In this document: positions 20,871 through 28,834 of the stretch, piece after piece
How the letters are laid out: each line of letters begins with the position of its first letter
Position numbering within the stretch: position 1 is the first letter of the stretch
Origin: Microbacterium sp. A20
GTDB lineage: Bacteria > Actinomycetota > Actinomycetes > Actinomycetales > Microbacteriaceae
DNA: 64,000 nt
Assembly: GCF_004794515.1 (NCBI RefSeq)
Contig: NZ_SSDF01000091.1
Span: 310,001 to 374,000 of the forward strand
Direction: 5' to 3'
Program-made: the position numbers and the translations under genes
Notes under the pieces: generated by a model
The model's database searches: none
What the model was told of the DNA's origin: nothing
What the model saw: the letters and a program-made list of their open reading frames with translations, nothing else

Positions 20871-21397
20871 TCGCCGATCGTCACCTCCTCGGCGCCGTCG
20901 TTCTCGAAGAGACGCACGTTGACCCGCTCGGTGCGGGCGGAGGGGATGTTCTTGCCGATGAAGTCGGGACGGATCGGAAGCTCGCGGTGCCCACGATCGA
21001 CGAGGATCGCCAGGCGCACGACCGCGGGGCGGCCGATCGACTGGATCGCGTCGAGTGCGGCCCGGATGCTGCGACCGGAGAAGAGCACGTCGTCGACGAG
21101 CACCACCGTCTTGCCGTCGATGCCGCCGACCGGGATCGCGGTGGGCTGCGGGGATCGGGTCGGGTGCTTGGCGAGGTCATCGCGGAACAGCGTGACGTCG
21201 AGTGATCCGACCGGGACGGACCGTTGTGCGATCTCGCTGATCAGCAGGCCGAGGCGATGTGCGAGAGTGACTCCGCGGGTCGGGATGCCCAGCAGGACGA
21301 GGTTCTCGGCGCCTCGATTGGATTCGAGGATCTCGTGCGCGATACGGGTCAACGCTCGTGAGATGTCGGCTTCGTGCAGCACGGTGCGCATGCTCAT
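20867..21397 (-). CDS. pyrR: PyrR: pyr operon RNA-binding regulator / uracil phosphoribosyltransferase
   Basis: About 176 residues with the PRPP-binding loop VVLVDDVLFSGRSIRAALD near 100-118. PyrR binds UMP/UTP and a hairpin in the pyr leader RNA to switch off the operon. The start chosen is ATG 21397 (MSMRTVLHEADI) behind GAGAAGGGAG; a second ATG two codons on (21391) is possible. It is the first gene of the pyr operon, and a matching PyrR-binding loop lies directly upstream. Confidence 0.95.
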   Translation of the reverse strand: MSMRTVLHEADISRALTRIAHEILESNRGAENLVLLGIPTRGVTLAHRLGLLISEIAQRSVPVGSLDVTLFRDDLAKHPTRSPQPTAIPVGGIDGKTVVLVDDVLFSGRSIRAALDAIQSIGRPAVVRLAILVDRGHRELPIRPDFIGKNIPSARTERVNVRLFENDGAEEVTIGE

Positions 21398-21404
21398 CGG
21401 CCGC

Positions 21405-21432
21405 TCCCTTCTCCGCCTCACAGGACGGTGTT
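21405..21432 (-). promoter_or_regulatory. PyrR-binding RNA hairpin in the pyr leader
   Basis: Read on the minus strand, 21430-21411 is CACCGTCCTGTGAGGCGGAG. It contains the conserved PyrR recognition loop (TCCNGNGAGG) closed by CCG/CGG. The Shine-Dalgarno GAGAAGGGAG follows at once. By analogy with mycobacteria, PyrR bound here would block ribosome entry rather than end transcription; no terminator hairpin is seen. Confidence 0.75.
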
Positions 21433-21451
21433 AAAGGTTGCTTGTCATGCC

Positions 21452-21457
21452 AGTGTA
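21452..21457 (-). promoter_or_regulatory. Candidate -10 element of the pyr operon promoter
   Basis: Minus-strand TACACT would start the transcript near 21445, giving a leader of about 48 bases that contains the PyrR hairpin. The -35 region would fall in the end of the PIN-toxin gene and has no clear match. Confidence 0.4.
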
Positions 21458-21466
21458 TCGGAGCCT

Positions 21467-21847
21467 TCAGGCACCCACGACAGCGACGCCGCGTTCGCGG
21501 GCCACGCTCGCGAGTCGACGATCGAAGGTGGCGAGCGTGGCGCCGAACTCTTCCGCTGTGACGAGGACGGCGCAATCCGGCAGCTTCAGCGACGATGCTG
21601 CTCGCAGACGCGCGATGTGGACCGCTTCGTCCACCGTCTCCTCGCGCCGCAAGAGCCCGAGGGAATCGATCTTCGCGAGGTCGGCGAGTTCCGTGCCCAT
21701 GCGAGCGGGGTGCAGCAGGGCTTCCGCCAGCGTCAGCGGGTGGATCAGCAGATCCTCCTCTGTGTCGAGGATCTCGAACGCCGCGTCCTGATGGATGTCA
21801 TCCACCGAGAGGTGCGCGATGAGCACACCGGCGTCGAGCACGATCAC
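21467..21847 (-). CDS. PIN-domain ribonuclease toxin (VapC-like)
   Basis: 126 residues. N-terminal VIVLDAGVLIAHLS has the first PIN aspartate; LTLAEALLHP gives the glutamate; LPDCAVLVTAEEFGATLATFDRRLA gives the remaining acidic residues. Such proteins cleave RNA when not held by their antitoxin. GTG start at 21847 overlaps the stop of the partner gene (GTGA), which fixes the start and shows coupled translation. The pair lies between pyrR and the namH-like gene and is likely a mobile or recently acquired insertion in this housekeeping stretch. Confidence 0.85.
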   Translation of the reverse strand: MIVLDAGVLIAHLSVDDIHQDAAFEILDTEEDLLIHPLTLAEALLHPARMGTELADLAKIDSLGLLRREETVDEAVHIARLRAASSLKLPDCAVLVTAEEFGATLATFDRRLASVARERGVAVVGA

Positions 21848-22101
21848 TCCGGCCAGTCCTTCCGGAGTTCTTCGAGATACCCCGGTGGATACGCGACCGT
21901 TCCTCTCGACGCCTCCAGCGCGGCGCGTCGCGCTGCCCGCTTTGCCGAACGCCTGCTGGCGAGAGCCTCGGCGCCCAGCACCGCCAGCCTCGCGACGAGT
22001 TCGGACTTCGGCAGGCCGGGCCACTCCTGCTCCGCGAGCTCCACAGAATCTCGGAGCTGCGCGGTCTGGGTGACCTGAATCCGCGTCAAGGCTGTGGGCA
22101 T
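21844..22101 (-). CDS. Ribbon-helix-helix antitoxin partner of the PIN toxin
   Basis: 85 residues. The N-terminal TRIQVTQTAQLRDSVELAEQ followed by PKSELVARLAVLGAEAL has the strand-helix-helix layout of CopG/Arc-type DNA-binding proteins. The lysine/arginine-rich helix and the acidic C-terminus (about 50-85) would wrap the toxin. Start ATG 22101. An eight-base inverted repeat stands immediately upstream and is the likely operator for autoregulation. Confidence 0.75.
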   Translation of the reverse strand: MPTALTRIQVTQTAQLRDSVELAEQEWPGLPKSELVARLAVLGAEALASRRSAKRAARRAALEASRGTVAYPPGYLEELRKDWPE

Positions 22102-22110
22102 GCCGTCGGA

Positions 22111-22136
22111 GTACCACCGCAATGCCGAGGTGGTAC
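22111..22136 (-). promoter_or_regulatory. Operator-like palindrome upstream of the toxin-antitoxin pair
   Basis: GTACCACC (22111-22118) and GGTGGTAC (22129-22136) are perfect inverted copies separated by ten bases, nine bases before the antitoxin ATG and just after the namH-like stop. Placement fits an antitoxin operator; a terminator for the upstream gene is the alternative, but there is no U tract. Confidence 0.55.
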
Positions 22137-22139
22137 AGG

Positions 22140-23717
22140 TCAGCTCGCCTCCTGCAGTACCGGGTCGGTGACGTCGTCGATCTTCGAGGAGCGGATCGCG
22201 TGACCGGCGGTGGAGAGGCAGCGCCCGGTCTTCAGATCCCACTTCCAGTCGTGCATGCTGCACGTGAGGATGCCGTCTTCGTCGACCGTTCCCGTACGGG
22301 TGAGGTCTGCGCGCAGGTGCGGACAGCGGCGCTGCACGACCCAGTCGCCGATCTCGGCATCCTCCGTCTGGTCGGTCTGCTCCTGGTACCAGTTCTCGAC
22401 GTACTCGATGCGGTCGACCGAGAGGCACTTGAGGAACGTGGTGAGGAACTCGTTGAACTTGCCGCTTCGTCCCACGGAGAACTGCATGGAAAGGAAGATC
22501 GAGTTCGACCAGTCGATCTCGTGGTCGACGATGTTGGTCGAGACGAGGTCGGCGGGGATCGTGTACCAGTACACGCACTCTTCGCCCGCATACTCGCGGA
22601 CCTTGGCCCGCGGAAAGTCCACGACCATGTCGAGCTCGCCGATGCGGAAGCGCACGCAGCCGCCGACCCCGAGTCGGATCGTGCGGGACTTCTTCAGCAG
22701 CGGCTCCCACCAGTTCTTGATCGCCTCGAGCATCTCCGCCGGCGGGATGATCTCGGCGCGAGAGGCCTCCTCGTCGCGGATCTCCTGCTGACGGCTCGCG
22801 CGCTGTTCCTCGAGGTAGTCCCACTTCTCATCGAAGATGTGCGCGATCTCGGCCTCGGTGTACAGGGTCTGCTCGGTCGTGACCGCTCCCCCGTCGACCG
22901 TGACCACGGTGCCGGGAATGAACAGCTGGCCGTCGTACTGCGGCGCGAGCTCCTTCATGTGCGCGAGGAACTGCTTCTGATCTGTGAAGATCGATTCGCC
23001 GTTCTTGCCGAGCCCGTTGAAGTCGAAGAGGTCGTCGCGGAGGAACATGGGCGGGCCGGCCATCGGGAAGACGTGCGGGGCATCGACCTTCTCGATGTAG
23101 TACATGGCGCGCTTGTTCTGCGCCTCGCGCTTGAGTCGGGCGAAGTTCTGCTTGGCGTCGAGCGGCAGGTCGTAGACCATGGGCCACCAGATGGCACCCG
23201 ACACCTGGGTGAAGTAGGCATCGGGCTTGCCGAAGTCGAGCAGCTTCTCGAGGTCGAGCGGGTGCGAGTCGTTCTGGTTGAGCACCGAGCCGGTGCCGTC
23301 GTCGACGCTCAGCGAAGAGTCGCCGATCGGGCCGTCGCTGGGCGCGCGCAGCGGCGTGATCATCATCTTGAGCTCGCCGCGCTGGATCACTTGACCGGCC
23401 GGTGCGTACGTGATGTTCGTGTAGCCGAGCGCCCGGATGTCCTTCTCGAGGTCATCGGTCGGGTACTCCGGAAGCAGCACCTCGATGTCCTTGCGGATGT
23501 AGCGCTCGAGCAGCTTCGGGTCGAAGTGGTCGCGGTGGCGGTGCGAGATCCAGAGGAAGTCGGCTTCGCGGCCGAACCGCTCCCAGTCGAGGCCGCGGTT
23601 GTCGGGGAACGGGAACCAGGAGCCGTAGAACGACGGCCCGAGGACCGGGTCGCAGATGATGTTCCCGCCCAACGTCTCGATGAACATCCCGGCGTGGCCG
23701 AGTCCCGTGATCCGCAT
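22140..23717 (-). CDS. namH: NamH-like UDP-N-acetylmuramate hydroxylase (MBL fold plus Rieske domain)
   Basis: 525 residues. The N-terminal half is a metallo-beta-lactamase-like fold with HRHRDH at 59-64. The C-terminus is a Rieske [2Fe-2S] domain with ligands C465, H467, C486 and H489 (CPH and CSMH). The same architecture is found in CMP-Neu5Ac hydroxylase and mycobacterial NamH (Rv3818), which turns the N-acetyl of UDP-MurNAc into N-glycolyl. N-glycolyl muramic acid is a known trait of Microbacterium walls, so this assignment is attractive; it is inferred from architecture, not proved. Single gene with its own promoter. Confidence 0.75.
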   Translation of the reverse strand: MRITGLGHAGMFIETLGGNIICDPVLGPSFYGSWFPFPDNRGLDWERFGREADFLWISHRHRDHFDPKLLERYIRKDIEVLLPEYPTDDLEKDIRALGYTNITYAPAGQVIQRGELKMMITPLRAPSDGPIGDSSLSVDDGTGSVLNQNDSHPLDLEKLLDFGKPDAYFTQVSGAIWWPMVYDLPLDAKQNFARLKREAQNKRAMYYIEKVDAPHVFPMAGPPMFLRDDLFDFNGLGKNGESIFTDQKQFLAHMKELAPQYDGQLFIPGTVVTVDGGAVTTEQTLYTEAEIAHIFDEKWDYLEEQRASRQQEIRDEEASRAEIIPPAEMLEAIKNWWEPLLKKSRTIRLGVGGCVRFRIGELDMVVDFPRAKVREYAGEECVYWYTIPADLVSTNIVDHEIDWSNSIFLSMQFSVGRSGKFNEFLTTFLKCLSVDRIEYVENWYQEQTDQTEDAEIGDWVVQRRCPHLRADLTRTGTVDEDGILTCSMHDWKWDLKTGRCLSTAGHAIRSSKIDDVTDPVLQEAS

Positions 23718-23745
23718 TGCATTCCTCCCGAAAGTGAACCGTTCG

Positions 23746-23751
23746 ATTGTA
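23746..23751 (-). promoter_or_regulatory. Candidate -10 element of the namH-like gene
   Basis: Minus-strand TACAAT would start transcription near 23739; a GGGAGGAA ribosome site follows before the ATG at 23717. The -35 match is poor. Confidence 0.5.
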
Positions 23752-23798
23752 CCGAGGGCTCCCTGTGGGACCGGTCGACCTCGCCGTGAGTAATCGGG

Positions 23799-26756
23799 TC
23801 AGGCGTCGAACAGTCCGCGGATGTCGTCGGCGGAGAGGGACTGCGCGAACAGCGCCTCGTCGTCGAGAACCGCCGTGAACAGGCGCGCCTTCCGGCGCTG
23901 GAGTTCGAGCACCTTCTCCTCGATCGTGCCCGTGGCGATCATGCGGTAGACGAACACCTGACTGTCCTGACCGATGCGATGCGTGCGGTCGACGGCCTGC
24001 GCCTCGGCAGCCGGGTTCCACCACGGGTCGAGCAGGAAAACGTAGTCGGCCTCGGTGAGGGTGAGTCCGAATCCGCCGGCCTTCAGGCTGATCAGGAACA
24101 CCGGCTGCTCCCCCGATGTGAAGCCGTCGACCACCTTCTGACGGTGACGCGTCGAACCGTCGAGATGCGCATACGGGATGCCTGCGGCATCGAGGCGCGC
24201 CGCAGCCATATCCAGAAATGAGGTGAACTGGCTGAACACGAGCGCCCGGTGGCCCTCGGCCTGCAGCTCGACCACCCGCTCGAGGAGCACGTCGAGCTTG
24301 CGGGAGCCGATCTTGGCGTCTTCCGGATCGATCAATCCGGGAGCGAGGCTGAGCATGCGCATGAGGGTCAGGGAGCGGAACACGATGAAGCGGTTGCGAT
24401 CCAGGTCTTCCAGCAGCCCCAGCACCTTCTGCCGCTCGCGCTGAAGGACGACCTCGTAGAGCGCCCGGTGGGAGGAGCTCAGCTCGACTTCGAGGATCTG
24501 CTCCTGTTTCGCCGGCAACTCCGGCGCGACGAGCTCTTTGGTGCGCCGCAGCAGGAGTGGACGGATGCGACGGCGCAGCCGCTCGAGGCGGCGCTGGCGA
24601 TACTCCCCACCCTCCTCGTTCTCGGGAACCTTGCCCTGCTCGATCGGCTGGATGTAGTCCTCGCGGAACTTCCGGGCCGAGGCGAAGAGCCCGGGCGCCG
24701 TCAGCTTGAGCAGCGCCCACAACTCGCTCAGACTGTTCTCCATCGGGGTTCCGGTGACCGCGAAGGTGACGTCGGCGCGGAAGGTCGCGACCGCACGGTG
24801 CAGCTTGGTCTCCGGGTTCTTGACGAACTGTGCTTCGTCGAGGACGAGACCGGCCCATTCGACACCGGCGTACACATCTTCGTCGAGTCGTGCGACCGCA
24901 TAGGTCGTGATCACCAGGTCGATGTCGTGCAGCGAGTCGGTCAGCGCCGGACCCTGCGTGCTCGCCCTGACCAGCACGCGCAGCGTCGGCGCGAATCGCG
25001 CGGCCTCACCGCGCCAGGTCGCGAGGACAGACGTCGGAACGACGACGAGGAACGGTCGCCGCTCCCCCGCGTCGCGCGCGTGCATGATGAGTGCCAGCAG
25101 CTGCAGCGTCTTGCCGAGGCCCATATCGTCGGCGAGTATGCCGCCCAGCCGATGAGCCCACAGGAAGGCGAGCCAGTCCAGTCCCTCCTTCTGATACGGG
25201 CGGAGTTCGGCCGTGATCCCCTGCGGCACCGCCACAGCCGGTACCGAGCTCGCCCGACGCAGGCCGTCGGCCGTCGCCCGCCACGTCACGGCGGGAAGAG
25301 CCTCGTCGGCGAGATCTTCGAACTCCTCCCAGAGGTCGGTCTGGTGCCGGCTGATGCGGGGACCGGTCTCCCACTCCTCGAGCTCGCCGGCCTCGTCGAT
25401 CAGCTCACGGAGACGATCCAGCGCGCGGTGACTCAGCGAGAAGTAGCCACCATCGGAGAGGAGGAGCTTCCTCTTCCCCGTGCTCAACGCCGTGAAGAGC
25501 GGACCGAACGGGATCGTCCGACCGTCGATCTTCACCAGGATGCCGAGATCGAACCAGTCGGGGTCGGTGCTCTCGACGGTGGTGACCGTGATCTCCGGCT
25601 CGCCCGTGAGCTCGTGATAGCTCTTGCTTCGACCCGTCACGGTCACCGTGACGCCCTCGGCCTCCAGTGCCGGCACCACACGGCTGACGAACTCCGCGGC
25701 CGCGACGTCGTGGAACGCGCCCGTCGGTGCGAGGTCCTCCCCCAGCCGTTCCGTCCACACGCCCTGGAGGGCCGCCAGGATGGCCTGCTCACCGGGGATG
25801 TCGCGCACCGCATCGGCACTCGGCGCGAAGGGAACCAGTCCGAACCCGCGGTAGTCCCACTCGAACGTGTACTTGACGGTGTCGCCCCGCTGGAAGGACA
25901 GGGCCAGCACCGCGCGCGGTGCGGGAAGCGGCGGCAGCGCGATCCGGCCGACCGGGCGGACATCGATGCGACGCGCCAGCAGCGGATAGGCGTCACGGAA
26001 GAACGCCGCCTCGTCGCGAGCGGGCACCTCGAGGCCGTCTCCGGCGCCGAGCAGAGCGTGGACGGGTTGGCTGGTCGGCACCTCCGCCAGCGTCACGCGG
26101 AGCGTCGTCCCGCGTTGCGCGACCTCGTACACCCCGCTGTGCCCGATGGGCCGCACGGCGGAGGGTTCCACCTCGCGGCCGTCGATCGTGACAGCCGGCT
26201 GCACGATGAGTCCGCCGCCGCCGCGTCCGACGGTCGCACCGATCGACGCGTGCTCCGCGAGCACGACGGTCGTGCTCTTCTGGGTGGCGACCAGGGGGAT
26301 GCCGACGGCGGCCGCAGCGCGAAGGTGCCCCCAGAGCAGGCCGGACTCGATCAGGTCGGCGACCAGCCAGTCGCCGGCAGTGCCGGAGAGGAGCGTGTCG
26401 CGCGCGATGCTGAGCAGGTCGGCGAACCACCGCGACCGATCGCGACCGTACTGCGTGGGCGAGCGGCGAACCGCGTCCCACGTCGCGGTGCCCTGCACCC
26501 AGGCCCCGGTCGCCGCGCTCTTCTCGAGCGGTCGGATTCCGAGCAGGATCTCGCCGGTGCGCTTTGCCACATCGCGCGCGGTCGCCGTGCGCTGCGGACG
26601 GGACGCCCACGGGTTCGCTCCTCGGCCGTCACGCAACCGCAGTTCGACCCCGAGCGCGAGCGGAGTCTCGGCGTCGGCGCGCGGCGAACCGAGGATCGAC
26701 CGCCAGTCCGCCGATGATGACCCATCGGAGCGGGACGGATCGGACGCCAGGGACAT
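23799..26756 (-). CDS. SNF2-family DEAD/DEAH ATP-dependent helicase/translocase
   Basis: 985 residues. About 1-520 is an N-terminal region of the type found in bacterial SNF2 proteins. About 530-985 is the SNF2 motor: DDMGLGKTLQLLALI (Walker A), VLDEAQFVKNPETK (DEAQ box), TGTPMENSLSELW, and C-terminal LISLKAGGFGLTLTEADYV with HRIGQ. It resembles RapA/HepA relatives that move on DNA or remodel RNA polymerase. The specific role is unknown. It stands alone between namH and nusB, transcribed in the same direction. Confidence 0.88.
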   Translation of the reverse strand: MSLASDPSRSDGSSSADWRSILGSPRADAETPLALGVELRLRDGRGANPWASRPQRTATARDVAKRTGEILLGIRPLEKSAATGAWVQGTATWDAVRRSPTQYGRDRSRWFADLLSIARDTLLSGTAGDWLVADLIESGLLWGHLRAAAAVGIPLVATQKSTTVVLAEHASIGATVGRGGGGLIVQPAVTIDGREVEPSAVRPIGHSGVYEVAQRGTTLRVTLAEVPTSQPVHALLGAGDGLEVPARDEAAFFRDAYPLLARRIDVRPVGRIALPPLPAPRAVLALSFQRGDTVKYTFEWDYRGFGLVPFAPSADAVRDIPGEQAILAALQGVWTERLGEDLAPTGAFHDVAAAEFVSRVVPALEAEGVTVTVTGRSKSYHELTGEPEITVTTVESTDPDWFDLGILVKIDGRTIPFGPLFTALSTGKRKLLLSDGGYFSLSHRALDRLRELIDEAGELEEWETGPRISRHQTDLWEEFEDLADEALPAVTWRATADGLRRASSVPAVAVPQGITAELRPYQKEGLDWLAFLWAHRLGGILADDMGLGKTLQLLALIMHARDAGERRPFLVVVPTSVLATWRGEAARFAPTLRVLVRASTQGPALTDSLHDIDLVITTYAVARLDEDVYAGVEWAGLVLDEAQFVKNPETKLHRAVATFRADVTFAVTGTPMENSLSELWALLKLTAPGLFASARKFREDYIQPIEQGKVPENEEGGEYRQRRLERLRRRIRPLLLRRTKELVAPELPAKQEQILEVELSSSHRALYEVVLQRERQKVLGLLEDLDRNRFIVFRSLTLMRMLSLAPGLIDPEDAKIGSRKLDVLLERVVELQAEGHRALVFSQFTSFLDMAAARLDAAGIPYAHLDGSTRHRQKVVDGFTSGEQPVFLISLKAGGFGLTLTEADYVFLLDPWWNPAAEAQAVDRTHRIGQDSQVFVYRMIATGTIEEKVLELQRRKARLFTAVLDDEALFAQSLSADDIRGLFDA

Positions 26757-26803
26757 GCCCCCATCCTCTCCGGCACCACCGACAGTGCCTCGCGCGGGGC
26801 AGG

Positions 26804-27214
26804 TCAGGCGGAGCGGGCCACCCGCGCCAGGACGCCGTGCACGAACGCGCCGGAGTCGTCGGTCGAGAACTCCTTCGCGAGCTCAACGGCCTCATCGATC
26901 GCCACGGCCGTCGGCACCTCGTCGTTGTAGAGGACCTCCCACACGGCGATGCGGAGCAGCGCGCGGTCTACCGCGGGCATCCGCTCGAGCTTCCAGTCGC
27001 GGCTGTGGGTCGTGATCTGTTCGTCGATCTCATCGCGCTGGTCGATGATGCCGTCGACGATCTCGCGCGCATAGAGCCAGGAGGCCTCGCGGGCCGGCTC
27101 GCTCGCCGCGCGCTTCGCCTCGGCGGCCAGGGTCACCGCGAGGTCGTCCCCGCGCACATCGGCGGAGAACAGGATGTCGAGAGCGCGCTTGCGCGCCTTC
27201 GTCCGGGCGCTCAC
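26804..27214 (-). CDS. nusB: Transcription antitermination factor NusB
   Basis: 136-residue all-helical protein that binds boxA RNA with NusE (S10) for rRNA antitermination. ARKRALDILFSADVRG and DRALLRIAVWEVLY plus AIDEAVELAKEFSTDDSGAFVHGVL are conserved. GTG start at 27214, three bases after the efp stop, giving the usual efp-nusB pair. Confidence 0.95.
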   Translation of the reverse strand: MSARTKARKRALDILFSADVRGDDLAVTLAAEAKRAASEPAREASWLYAREIVDGIIDQRDEIDEQITTHSRDWKLERMPAVDRALLRIAVWEVLYNDEVPTAVAIDEAVELAKEFSTDDSGAFVHGVLARVARSA

Positions 27215-27217
27215 GCC

Positions 27218-27778
27218 TTACTTCTCGCGGCCGAGGTAGTCACCCGTGCGGGTGTCGACCTTGACCTTCGTGCCGGTCTCGACGAACAGCGGCACCTGGA
27301 TCTCGTAGCCAGTCTCGAGCGTCGCGGGCTTGGTGCCGGCCGACGAGCGGTCGCCCTGCAGGCCCGGCTCGGTGTAGGTGATCTCGAGGATCACAGACGC
27401 CGGAAGGTCGATGTACAGCGGGTTGCCGTTGTTCAGTGCGATGGTCACGGCCTGGTTCTCGAGCAGGAAGTTCTTCGCGTCGCCGACCGTCGCCGCGCCG
27501 ACCGTGATCTGGTCGAAGTCGGTCTGGTCCATGAAGACGTAGCCGTCACCATCGGTGTACAGGTACGTGTAGTCGCGGCGGTCGACGTTCTCGATCTCGA
27601 TCTTCGCGCCCGCGTTGTACGTACGGTCGACGACCTTGCCGGACACGACGTTCTTCAGCTTGGTACGCACGAACGCGCCACCCTTGCCGGGCTTGACGTG
27701 CTGGAACTCGATGACGCTCCAGAGCTGCCCGTCGATGCTGAGGACGACGCCGTTCTTGATGTCTGCGGTAGATGCCAT
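27218..27778 (-). CDS. efp: Translation elongation factor P
   Basis: 186 residues, three beta-barrel domains. It relieves ribosome stalling at proline stretches. The loop KPGKGGAF near residue 29-36 holds the lysine that is modified in some bacteria. The start is ATG 27778 (MASTADIKNG); longer readings run into the promoter. About 46 bases of leader separate it from its -10 box. Confidence 0.97.
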   Translation of the reverse strand: MASTADIKNGVVLSIDGQLWSVIEFQHVKPGKGGAFVRTKLKNVVSGKVVDRTYNAGAKIEIENVDRRDYTYLYTDGDGYVFMDQTDFDQITVGAATVGDAKNFLLENQAVTIALNNGNPLYIDLPASVILEITYTEPGLQGDRSSAGTKPATLETGYEIQVPLFVETGTKVKVDTRTGDYLGREK

Positions 27779-27830
27779 GCGCTGCGAGTTCCGTTCGTGT
27801 GTCTGCGGGTTCGGACGAGGCCGACAGTCG

Positions 27831-27836
27831 AGTCTA
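27831..27836 (-). promoter_or_regulatory. Candidate -10 element of the efp-nusB operon
   Basis: Minus-strand TAGACT, the same hexamer found before rpsD, would start the transcript near 27824. Confidence 0.5.
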
Positions 27837-27962
27837 AGGGATGACCGGCATGACCCCCGCACCCTGCCTGTCGTACGGTCCATCGTGCGCGAGTGGAGGC
27901 GGGCGGCGAATCGGCCCGTCGCACCCGAACATACGCCCGCAGCTCCGGCCCGCGCACCCCCG

Positions 27963-27991
27963 TTGACTCGCACGCGCGCGACGCTCAACCT
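27963..27991 (+). promoter_or_regulatory. Candidate promoter for the small membrane protein at 28014
   Basis: TTGACT (27963-27968) and CAACCT (27986-27991) are 17 bases apart and precede an AGGAGG ribosome site at 28001-28006. Confidence 0.4.
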
Positions 27992-28013
27992 GGAGGCGAA
28001 AGGAGGGCCGCTC

Positions 28014-28388
28014 ATGCCCGGAAGAGCAGCGCGCAGACGGAGCGGACGTCCGGACGCCGGATGGGATCCGACGCTGGTGGCCAGTCAGCCGGCGCTGCGC
28101 ACATCCTCCGGAACGGTCTGGCTCGTCGTCGCAGCGCTGTTCGCCGTCATGAGTCTCGTCCCCCTGGTGGCGATCGTGCTGGACGCAGGTCGAGCGGCTT
28201 CCGTCGCCCTGGTGACCGCGACGCTCGTGGTCGGACTTCTCCTCGCGATGCTGGTGATCCGGTGGACGGTGCGTGAGGGACCGCCCCGGCTGCGCGCGCT
28301 GGCAGGCTGCTTCCTGACGATGGCGCTGATCGCACTCGTCGGAATGGTGATCTGCGTGATGCTCGTCTGGACCCCGCTGGCGCGCTGA
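28014..28388 (+). CDS. Small membrane protein, three transmembrane helices
   Basis: 124 residues, the only plus-strand gene in the first 39 kb. A basic N-terminus (about 1-30) precedes three hydrophobic helices (about 34-57, 62-82 and 95-120). The start is the ATG at 28014, eight bases after a perfect AGGAGG. Its 3' end converges on aroQ with eleven bases between. I recognise no family; a membrane role is all that can be said. Confidence 0.7.
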   Translation: MPGRAARRRSGRPDAGWDPTLVASQPALRTSSGTVWLVVAALFAVMSLVPLVAIVLDAGRAASVALVTATLVVGLLLAMLVIRWTVREGPPRLRALAGCFLTMALIALVGMVICVMLVWTPLAR

Positions 28389-28399
28389 GGACCCTTCGG

Positions 28400-28834
28400 T
28401 CAGAGGTGTGCGACCAATTCGCGGACGGCGTCGGCGTATCCGTCGACGCCGCGGCCGATGACGCGCACCGCCGCGACATCATGCAGATAGGAGTGGTGGC
28501 GGAACTCCTCGCGAGCGTAGACGTCGGAGATGTGCACCTCGGCGAACGGCAGCGAGACACCGGTCAGAGCGTCCCGCAGCACCACGGACGTGTGCGTGAG
28601 CCCGCCGGGGTTGATCACGATCGCCGCGCAGTCCTCCCGCGCGGCGTGGATGGCGTCGATCAGGACGCCCTCGTGGTTGCTCTGCACCGCGCGCACCTCG
28701 AAGTTGAACTCCGCGGCGGTCTCGGCGGTGATCCGCTCCACGTCGGCGAGCGTCGCTGTGCCGTAGACCTCGGGTTCGCGCGTGCCCAACAGGTTCAGGT
28801 TCGGTCCGTTGGCCAGGAGGATGCGGCGGCTCAC
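28400..28834 (-). CDS. aroQ: 3-dehydroquinate dehydratase, type II
   Basis: 144 residues. NGPNLNLLGTREPEVYG with the catalytic Tyr, NPGGLTHTSVVLRDAL, and EVHISDVYAREEFRHHSYL are the type II signatures. It dehydrates 3-dehydroquinate in the shikimate pathway. GTG start at 28834 overlaps the aroB stop as GTGA; it is the last gene of the aro operon. Confidence 0.96.
   Translation of the reverse strand: MSRRILLANGPNLNLLGTREPEVYGTATLADVERITAETAAEFNFEVRAVQSNHEGVLIDAIHAAREDCAAIVINPGGLTHTSVVLRDALTGVSLPFAEVHISDVYAREEFRHHSYLHDVAAVRVIGRGVDGYADAVRELVAHL

Noticed and set aside
22122..23789. A 555-codon plus-strand frame opposite the namH-like gene.
   Set aside because: The minus strand shows intact metal and Rieske ligands; the plus frame is repetitive in Val/Asp/Arg/Glu as expected of a shadow.
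24249..26717. An 822-codon open frame on the plus strand opposite the SNF2 helicase gene.
   Set aside because: High-GC shadow: the minus-strand gene has full helicase motifs, and the plus frame gives an Arg/Asp/Gly-rich protein without domains or ribosome site.
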